From assembly GCF_905220565.1 (NCBI RefSeq), contig NC_059421.1:3801501-3865500 (forward strand): 64,000 nt of DNA, in the 5' to 3' direction. The notes under the pieces are model-generated. The model searched no databases and was not told where the DNA came from. It saw nothing but the letters and a program-made list of their open reading frames with translations. This document shows, one piece after another, positions 56,411 through 64,000 of the stretch (position 1 is its first letter; each line of letters opens with the position of its first letter). The translations under genes and the position numbers were made by a program. The DNA is from Melitaea cinxia. Lineage: Eukaryota; Arthropoda; Insecta; Lepidoptera; Nymphalidae.

Positions 56411-57110
56411 TGAAAGAACAAGAAATTACATGTTTTATTTAAAATTAAAATAACTCCCTCGTGCAGCTTACGGCACAATTCATACTAAATTCAGTTTTAA
56501 AATCTTTTGTTAACTATATAAAAGGAATCCAAATCCTTTTACACTTCTCACAATACACATTCACTTAATTAGTATGTAAAATATACGAATTCAGGTGCCG
56601 CCATTACCATTACCAACAGGAGCGTTACGACTGTTTGGAGATTCGTGAAGAAGATTTAAGAAGCACAAACCGCGATAAAAGTCAATCCAATAGAATCGGA
56701 CGAAATTTTACGATTTACAATAAATATACTCTTATGACTTTTGATTTTTTTTTCTGCTTTCACATAATTACATCCTCTCAAAGCAACCCACTAGCGGACC
56801 AATGCTAATGACACCAACAGGCGATTCATTTTAGAAGACATCAAATAATATCAGAATAAAATCCAGATAACAGCAGCAATTATAACATACAAGCACTTAT
56901 AAAGGAAAATAAATCAAGAACAAGTTGCTGTTCAGATGTCAGAGAGTGTAGATATTGACATCTAAATTATGACAACCATTTATCACAATGCACTCGCAAT
57001 ATTGCCATATGCTTATAAATTGTTTGTGTTTTGTAATGTCAAGACAGATGGACTAAACTCTAAATTGTTGTTAAGAATTCTATATTTGATAAACAGAACG
57101 AAATACTGTT
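56411..57110. other. AT-rich stretch, no feature seen
   Basis: No gene or recognised repeat. Confidence 0.5.
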
Positions 57111-57425
57111 CGTTTCAGCCTGTAATATCCCACTGTTGGGCATAGGCCTCTTCCCCGTGTAGGAGAAGGATCAGAGCGATCAGATCCACCACGCTGCTCC
57201 AATGCGGGTTGGCGGATATATTCCCTACTATGAGTAACGATCGCTATCAGGTGTACATGATAACAACCGGGACCGACGGCTTAACGTGCTCTCCGAGGCA
57301 TGGTGGGGAGACCCACAAGGACTGCACAAACACCCAGAACATGGCAAACACCTGTATGGCCAATACAAATGTATGTCATGTGCGGGGATCGAACCCGCAA
57401 CCACCAGCGCAACCGGCACAATCCA
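57111..57425 (-). repeat. SINE family A, full length
   Basis: The tail (CCCACTGTTGGGCATAGGCC) is at the left and the head B box (GGGGATCGAACCCGCAACC on plus) at 57386-57404. It is the longest, least damaged copy in the window. The 95-codon plus frame through it is an artefact. Confidence 0.85.
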
Positions 57426-58324
57426 TAGCTGTGACCGAGGTATTTTTAAACCCACAATATAAAAGAACGACTAAGGTGTGGTATATAATTAAGTGATAAA
57501 TAATTACATACCTGACAAAAAAGACTTTCATAATTAAGCCATTAATTACTTTTAATAACAAGAGATTTTAATAACTCCACAGAGTTCATACAGTTTGTCT
57601 ATTTAATTAAATTATTACAGATGTATAGTTACGTAAAGTTAAAACGAGTGATATCAAAACATCGTCGATGTGAGGACCAATAACACATCACAGATTATTG
57701 ACAGACTAATGAACTAATCAATCACTGCAGCCACTGAACGAGGAAATAGTAACCTCATTAGTTAAATGTATCATTAAGGACGATATTTATTTCCTTTCTT
57801 TTGTATTTAATATAAGTTATTTTGACTTGATACTCTATATTATTCTTAGTTAAGAAACGATAGGTTTTAACAGGACGATAACTCTGATAACTGATACACT
57901 AGTACTAGATGGATATTGACAGCGGTAAAAAATATGATTGATTTCTCTTATCTTGCTTATAATTCGATTATAATAAATCGTTGAAGTCATGTGTAATATA
58001 GTGTATGAAAAAGTATATTGAATATATTGAAAAGTATATTGAATAACTTTTAATACACTATTGCTTTGAACTAAACTAACGACCAACTTCAAACAGTGTG
58101 TTTGGCAGGGCATTAGATAGCGCATACTCGACTACATTATCGACGGATAGAGATGTTGCAATTTGCGGGGATTCTTATTGCTACGATGGCAGCGAGCCAG
58201 GTGCTTAATTTTCCTTTCAATTAGATTAAAGGTTGTTGGGTTTAGTTAGAGCCTTAGATTTAAGTAGGCTGATACTAATACGTAACTTGTTATTTCGATA
58301 AGAAACACCTCACACCTAAAATAG
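57426..58324. other. AT-rich stretch, nothing supported
   Basis: The minus frame 57850-58125 has Tyr/Gln runs from a local AGTATATTGAATATATTG duplication near 58010-58040. No gene. Confidence 0.45.
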
Positions 58325-59432
58325 GGTCTGGTATGACGGCCTTATTAGTAAACTTCCTTCATACGGCCTACCCGCTTCTCTTTGTGTTTGGATATCTGAC
58401 TTCCTGAGGGATCGATCGATGTGCGTAGTAATAGATGGCCGCAAGCCCGATCGTTTGGCCATCAATGCCGGGGTCCCTCAGGGGTCTGTACTCTCGGCAA
58501 AGCTATTCTTGCTGCACATCAACGACCTGCTCAAACCCGGGACATTTGGGTATGAAGATGACAGCACCGTTGTCGAGCTTTACGTGTCCGATGCACGAGC
58601 TAGTGGGTCTGAGATCCAGTCGCTGAGAGAAGCCATGATTCAGCGTCTGAAATTGTCCCACAAAGCTGTTTCTGAGTGGGGTGACGCAAAGCTGGTCAAG
58701 TTCAACGCCTCTAAGACCCGGCGTGTCTCTTTTCAGCAAAGCAGAGTCCTTTCCATCTGATTCCCTCTTTCCGAGGTGTGCCCGCGCCCATAATCGGCCA
58801 CCTGGAGCTTCTTGGTGTCACTTTGTCATCTACCCTCAATTTTGGCTCAAACATAGAGGCAAAGGCTCAAACAGCTGCCAAAAACTGGGCGTGCTCTTGA
58901 AGATGAGACAGTATTTCACTCAGGAACAGCTTCTAAATTGGCAAGTTGGATCATCCATGGAGTACTGCTCTCATATTTGGGATGGCTCAGCCAAGTACCA
59001 GCTGGAGCTTCTTGAGTCAATTCAGAGACGAGCCAAAAAGCTCATCGGTGATGGTACACTGATCGCTCAAAAGCTGCAAAGCTTGCATCATCGGCGTAGG
59101 GTGGCCGGCCTGTCGGCTTTTATCGGATACATTTCGGAGAGTGTATGCAGGAATGGTCATGCTCGTACAACCAGACGCTCTGCCTTACGCAACCCTTATA
59201 TGTTTGACGTTCCCCCTATACGCACTAAGCGATTCGCTGGTACATTCTTGATCCGTACGGTCAAAGAATGAAACTCGCTAACAGCGTCTGTGTTTCCGGA
59301 AAACTATAACCTGGGGATCTTTAAGTCGAGAGTGAACAGGTTACTTCTAGGTAACCGTGTTCCATCTTAGACCGCATTTTCGCTTATCATCAGGTAAAAT
59401 AGTGGCCAAACGCAAGCCTATCATTGTATAAA
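58325..59432 (+). pseudogene. CR1/Jockey-type LINE, C-terminal RT part, decayed
   Basis: 5'-truncated. From ~58328 an open frame reads VWYDGLISKLPSYGLPASL and continues through RT motif GVPQGSVLS and FGYEDDST, where the usual YADD alanine is Glu. The frame changes between about 58735 and 58870, with GVTLSSTLNFGS lying in a third frame. RQYFTQEQLLNW, SSMEYCSHIWDGSAKYQLE and LESIQRRAKKLIGD follow in a frame open to TGA 59269-59271; that stop replaces a conserved Trp before NSL. A relic SRVNRLLLGNRVPS and an oligo(A) near 59430 close it. The clade is inferred from these C-terminal motifs. Inactive. Confidence 0.85.
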
Positions 59433-60650
59433 AAAAATTGTCATGGTCTGGTTTCTTGTATTTCCGTCACCCAACGCTTTCTATAAATATTCCATTATAG
59501 TGATATGATATTACTTCCTTTGTTGAGGGTTGGTACATTTAACTTTTAATATTTTTACTTTAAACGTAGACAGAGATATGTGACCATTACTTTTTAGTGG
59601 TTAGGGACGTCGTTTCATTTTTAAACCATTACAAAAAAAGCAGGTTCTTAATTCGCCAGTATTTTTTATATAACCGGGCAGTACATTATCTGTCAAAACA
59701 AAATAATTTATGGTATATTTTATTTATTTTTTTCGAAATAAATCACCTTACTAATATGGCGACATATGAATAACTATAGCCTTGTATTTAGAAAATATAT
59801 TAAAATTACAAAATAATCAATCACAGTATTTCTAATTGTGCAAAAAATATCGTGCAAGAGATTTGTGTTCTCATTAAAGGTGCAGAGGAGGAAAAACGTC
59901 TAAGTCGACCAATTTCGCAAAGTCACGCCCGAATTAGGTTTGATAATATTTTTCGGGTAAAAACGGGATTATTTTACGGAAAAAAAATCTCATTAATGAT
60001 CTAATAATCCGTTCTTCTGTTTTCTGGAAACAAGGAATTTTCCTTCAAAATGTTCCTTCAAAAGTTATCGACTTTTTAATTATAAAGCGTTTTAATTATA
60101 ATGTGAAACATAAATTTTAAAGGCTTCTAAGGATTTAATTACTTCTTTAGATGACTCACTATAGTGACTGTTGCTGTAGTTGACATGTTTTTGTTACATT
60201 AGACTATAAACTTCTTATGATTATTGATAAAAAACCTTCATATAATTATTTTGGAACCATAGTTAAGTTAGCTAGCTAGTTTTTGTCGTTACCATAGCTA
60301 TTTGTTGTTGTTTTTTTTTTTTTTTTGTATATTATATTTCGATTCAGTTTGTTATTTTAGCGCACAGTCAACTGATAATGTAACTATTACTCGTAACATT
60401 CAGTCCGGTGACTGTACTGTTCCAGAATTCTATTACCTTCTAGTTGTTACAGTCTGTAGATTGATCTTTCAGAAGAACAGGCTGACTTGTAATCTCTCGT
60501 TGTATCTGTTTAACGGCCATCTGTGAAGAAAACAATATCGCCCAAATAAAAATAAAATTATACTGCGGAATGTTTGATAAGATTTAATAACACAATGTCG
60601 ACGAGACGAAAATAAATTCATCTCGTAAAGGCATGTGCTTTAAATATCTA
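59433..60650. other. AT-rich stretch, nothing supported
   Basis: The 74-codon plus frame at 60302-60526 starts in a T run and has no domain. Nothing else. Confidence 0.45.
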
Positions 60651-60895
60651 ATACGAATAAATAAAATTGGAGTGTCTGTATATAATATTAAAATAACCGC
60701 TTCTTACTAAAAGCATATGAATGTATGTATACACGGTACATATACCAAAATGAAATTTTTTTACAATTTTTGTATGTCTGTCTGTCTGGCTTTCTGTTTG
60801 TTCCGGCTAATCTCTGAAACGGCTAGACCAATTTCGACGGGACTTTCACTGGCTGATAGATAGCTGATATAGTAAGGAGTTCGACTATTTTCTTA
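60651..60895 (-). repeat. Dispersed repeat E, truncated
   Basis: The minus strand is entered at TTTATTTATTCGTA and runs back through the CCGTTTCAGAGATTAGCCGG block. It stops near 60895 before the family 5' end. Confidence 0.75.
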
Positions 60896-61054
60896 TTTCA
60901 CTAAAGCTCACAATAGCTGGCAATTTTATTGAATTAATTATTTTCAAAACAAAATACCACAAAGACCTACGTGAACTGAACGTAAAGGTAGTGGAACTAA
61001 ACTGTTCTTTGCTCAATCGTATAAGACAAAGTCAGAAAAAAGCTCGAAAAGCGG
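60896..61054. other. Spacer, nothing seen
   Basis: No recognised feature. Confidence 0.4.
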
Positions 61055-61064
61055 AATTAAATTT

Positions 61065-61400
61065 CATCATCATCATTACAGCCTATACAGTCCACTGCTG
61101 GACATAGGCCTCCACAAGTTTACGCCAAAAATAACGTGAACTCATGTGTTTTGCCCATAGTCACCACGCTGGGCAGGCGGGTTGGTGACCGCAGTACTGG
61201 CTTTGTCGCACCGAAGACGCTGCTGCCCGTCTTCGGCCTGTGTATTTCAAAGCCAGCAGTTGGATGGTTATCCCGCCATCGGTCGGCTTCTTAAGTTCCA
61301 AGGTGGTTGTGGAACCTTGTTATCCCTTAGTCGCCTCTTACGACACCCACGGGAAGAGAGGGGGTGGCTAAATTCTTTAGTGCCGTAGCCACACAGCACA
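61065..61400 (-). repeat. SINE family B, full length
   Basis: A (TGA)n tail at the left and the head at the right, flanked by the exact 10-bp repeat AATTAAATTT at 61055-61064 and 61401-61410. It is very close to the copies at 5594 and 9957, suggesting recent family activity. Confidence 0.9.
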
Positions 61401-61410
61401 AATTAAATTT

Positions 61411-62445
61411 ACACAGAGGAAATTCTCAATTTTCAAAATTTCCGAGATATACTTAATAACATTCGTAATGTATACTTGAAGATTATGAAATATTAATGAT
61501 ATAGAGTATTCGTTTATTTTAATGACCGTTACTGTTGACTCTTTCTTACAAATCGAATAAGTTTTTTAAAGTGTTGAAGCCTAAAAGTACGCACGTGGAA
61601 GTAGCAGTCTCCATGACTAAAATACCAGCAACTCTTTACCGTGATCAGATAGATTCAGGTGTAACAAAACTATATATATAAACTATATATTTATATTTAC
61701 TTTTGTATATATTATATATATATACTAGCTTATGAAACAAAGAAATTATATATGTCCTCAGCCATGTCACATGTTAATCAGATGGTTAGAAAATATACAA
61801 AAGCAACTTTAAAAAATGTTAAAACTCACTGTAAGTGCCGAATCAACGTCAGCTAACTGTCCAACTTTCTTAATCTAGCGTGATATAAAGTTGTTTCAGC
61901 CGCGAGGAGGTAAGTTAGTAAGTTTGCAGTAGAAGTTTTTACAATGAAAAGAAAAATAATCTTTGTTTGTAATCTTATCGTAGTAGAACGTTACGGTGGG
62001 GACAAAAAGAAAACTGCAACCACTTTTTTTTCCATGGATGATAATCGTAAGATCACCAATTAATCGAAACTTAAAAGACAGCACATACATACACACATAA
62101 AAAAGACACATCACTTGCAAATAAGGCTACTATACTTTATGTATCAAGTTTTAACGACTTAGTTCATTATAACTACTGGTAGCCCAGTGGTCGAAATTCG
62201 AACATTATTTAACCACAGACTTTAAAAATTAACAAAAGAGTATACATGTGTGTGTATATCAAATGCACGTTATTGTGTGTATTGTTTTTTTATTATTATT
62301 GATTTAATGTATTTTTTATGCATAATTTTTTTAAATATTAGTATTCTGTAACCCTTCTCTATCTAAATTATAAGTATGCGAAATTACATACTCCCCAGTC
62401 CCCGAAAATATCGTAAAAAGAGGTATAATGTTTTTGCTTCGCGTA
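61411..62445. other. AT-rich stretch with repeat H, no gene
   Basis: Contains unit 1 of repeat H and an interrupted TATA-rich tract at 61674-61727. No supported gene. Confidence 0.45.
61556..61668 (+). repeat. Unexplained direct repeat H, unit 1
   Basis: AAAGTGTTGAAGCCTAAAAG ... CACGTGGAAGTAGCAGTCTC ... CCAGCAACTCTTTACCG ... GATCAGATAGATTCAGGTG. Unit 2 at 63330-63440 is about 85-90% alike. An indel between units shifts any reading frame, so it is not conserved coding sequence. Confidence 0.8.
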
Positions 62446-62943
62446 TTAACACGTTGGACGCCATGACGGACACCGTATGTCCGACAGCATACTTTCGCCT
62501 GGGGCCACACCAATAAATCGAGAATCGTCAAAAAATTGTTAAGGTGTTTTTCTGCAAATATTGTCAGCGAAAACCTCAAAAATAATGGGCGACTGACGGA
62601 AACAGTTATTTACCCATTATTTTCCAAGATCTCAAGTGGCAGACACCAGCTATAACATTTTTGGAAACAATTTGTTAAAAAGCCTATAAATTCAAAGTGT
62701 TTTCGATTTTTTTTTTGTGCTATGTGGCCTTATTGCACTGTGAGGCCGCGCGGGTCACTTGCCTTAGTAAAAACAGTCGAAACACTGTCTGTCGGCTCCC
62801 TAGAGGCTTCTGAAGTGATCGAGGGCATGCGGACACATGGTGTCCGACACGGCCTCTTGGACCCAATATAATGGCAGTCACATGGTGTCCGTCGCGGCCC
62901 ACTGGACTAAACATGGTTTTTGGTCTGGCGTTCAACGTGTTAA
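62446..62943. mobile_element. piggyBac-like MITE with TTAA ends
   Basis: The ends TTAACACGTTGGACGCCA (62446-62463) and TGGCGTTCAACGTGTTAA (62926-62943) are inverted repeats matching at 17 of 18 positions. The element is bounded by TTAA, the piggyBac target. The interior has repeated GGACACC/GGTGTCC blocks near 62470, 62832 and 62884 and no transposase. At 498 bp it is a non-autonomous element. Confidence 0.82.
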
Positions 62944-63329
62944 TATTATTATTATAATTAAAAGCTTCAAGACTGCGAATATTTCATAGGAAGAGTGCTT
63001 CAAGCTTTAATACTATATAATTTTTTATCTTCAAATGGTAAATTGTTATTGAAATGAGTAAAACAAAATCGAAATTATTCGAAATAATTTTTCCGATGTG
63101 TGAACAGTTGCCTTAACGCTTACAGTCGATTAGGACTAGTGACCCTAGTATTAAGTTTCAACAACTTTAGAGTCAGACTAAACATATTCATGTGTCAATG
63201 TATCATCAATTATTCAAACGATTGCCTTCACGGTCGCTACGCAGCATGACATACTACATTTGACACCATTAATTATCATCTTTAATGGTGTTATTAATAT
63301 TTAAATCTCTTTCCTATAAATAGAAATTT
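62944..63329. other. AT-rich spacer with small dyad
   Basis: Near 63263-63291 ACACCATTA pairs with TAATGGTGT. Nothing else. Confidence 0.45.
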
Positions 63330-63440
63330 TTTTTTAAAGTGTTGAAGCATGAAATTGCTCGCGTGGAAGTAGCAGTCTCCGTGACTACAACTACCAGCAA
63401 CTCTTCACTGTGATCAGATAGATTCAGGTGAAACAAAACT
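63330..63440 (+). repeat. Unexplained direct repeat H, unit 2
   Basis: Partner of 61556-61668 at a spacing of about 1.77 kb. Shared blocks include GTGGAAGTAGCAGTCTCC and GTGATCAGATAGATTCAGGT. Confidence 0.8.
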
Positions 63441-63765
63441 TGTTTGGTCTTGTGTACCCTACGCGTGTTATTGATATACGTAAGTACTAATCCAAATAAT
63501 AAATCTTTAGTTAGTTTTGCTTTCTGAATAATTCTTCAATAAAATCAAACCAGTATAATCAGCTATAAATTCCAAAACATAAATAACAAAGTTGTTTTAC
63601 AGTCGAAACTCGCACGAGAGACGAAGTTTTACTGTTATGATTTTTCCAATATTTGCTATACGTTCAAGCAGCCCATTTTCTGACCGATCGTATTACTACA
63701 ATAAAAAAATCAAACTATTAAAATATCAAAGTATTTTATGAACAAGTTAGTTAAGATGTTATTTT
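63441..63765. other. AT-rich stretch, nothing seen
   Basis: No recognised feature. Confidence 0.45.
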
Positions 63766-63815
63766 AACTAATTTAATCGCAAGAATTGTATGAAATTCTT
63801 GTGATTAAATTAGTT
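63766..63815. repeat. 22-bp-stem hairpin, 6-nt loop
   Basis: AACTAATTTAATCGCAAGAATT (two halves AACTAATTTAATCG and CAAGAATT) at 63766-63787 pairs with 63794-63815 except at one position. It is compact enough to be an RNA hairpin, but the length is short for a microRNA precursor. A palindromic MITE remnant is also possible. Confidence 0.8.
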
Positions 63816-64000
63816 TAATCTCTACTTAAATTTTAATTTTGTTTCGTGCAACTCGGCGTAAGTCTTTCATTCTATTAAGTAGGATCTTGTTGTAGAGATT
63901 TTTTTTATCAACTTGAGGTTTATTTAATCGTTTTCTTTTTAAGATCTAACAAAATCTTGATTAACGAAGTTGTATCTTAAGATCTCCTCAATTGCGATGA
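63816..64000. other. Window end, nothing seen
   Basis: No recognised feature. Confidence 0.4.

Noticed and set aside
57209..57496. 95-codon plus frame, repeated as 60-64-codon frames at 1115, 2433, 14073 and 15391
   Set aside because: All are the same SINE family A body; the frame follows repeat copies and not a gene.

Overview
The window looks like moth or butterfly (Lepidoptera) nuclear DNA. The background is AT-rich and packed with interspersed repeats of types I know from lepidopteran genomes: tRNA-like SINEs, SINEs with an RTE-type tail, R1-clade and CR1/Jockey-type LINEs, BEL/Pao LTR elements and TTAA-flanked MITEs. This assignment is an inference from repeat types. I found no convincing host protein-coding exon, rRNA or functional tRNA gene in 64 kb. 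Every long open frame belongs to a transposable element or is a shadow of one. The region is best read as intergenic or deep-intronic, repeat-filled DNA.

Layout. (1) Bases 1-7541 recur at 12959-20499 with a constant offset of 12,958 bp and only four substitutions found by eye. The simplest reading is a very recent tandem duplication whose second unit is 7542-20499 and whose first unit starts left of the window; an assembly duplicate is the alternative. Each visible copy carries the same SINEs and the same 601-bp foldback element around an (AT)n tract. (2) 20500-42900 is a mosaic of SINE copies, two head-to-tail repeat pairs, a 5'-truncated RTE end with target-site duplication, a 5'-truncated R1-clade end with target-site duplication, a foldback tRNA-like element, microsatellites and featureless AT-rich DNA. 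(3) 42904-48404 is a SINE-like repeat split by a GC-rich R1-clade LINE (43053-48334) with a 14-bp target-site duplication and a 20-nt poly(A). Its ORF2 is open for 1,016 codons but lacks part of the reverse-transcriptase fingers, and its ORF1 is broken by three frame changes. (4) 48479-55803 is a BEL/Pao LTR retrotransposon with 231-bp LTRs differing at one base and a 5-bp duplication. It has gag-protease, reverse transcriptase-RNase H and an envelope gene related to baculovirus F-type fusion proteins. The integrase catalytic core is missing, so the integrase N-terminal zinc region abuts the envelope frame. (5) 55804-64000 holds more SINEs, a decayed CR1/Jockey-type LINE, a TTAA-flanked piggyBac-like MITE, an unexplained pair of ~110-bp direct repeats and a strong 22-bp-stem hairpin.

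How the parts interact. The SINE with the RTE-like tail shares its last ~55 bp, including the final RTE codons, with the RTE fragment at 29478-29647. This points to the LINE machinery that mobilises it. The R1-clade element sits inside a repeat whose uninterrupted relatives at 8548, 25470 and 39465 serve as natural empty sites. The LTR element and the R1 element are both recent by target-site and LTR criteria, yet both are internally defective, so they may have moved with help from intact relatives. All calls were made by eye, so repeat boundaries are approximate unless a target-site duplication is stated.
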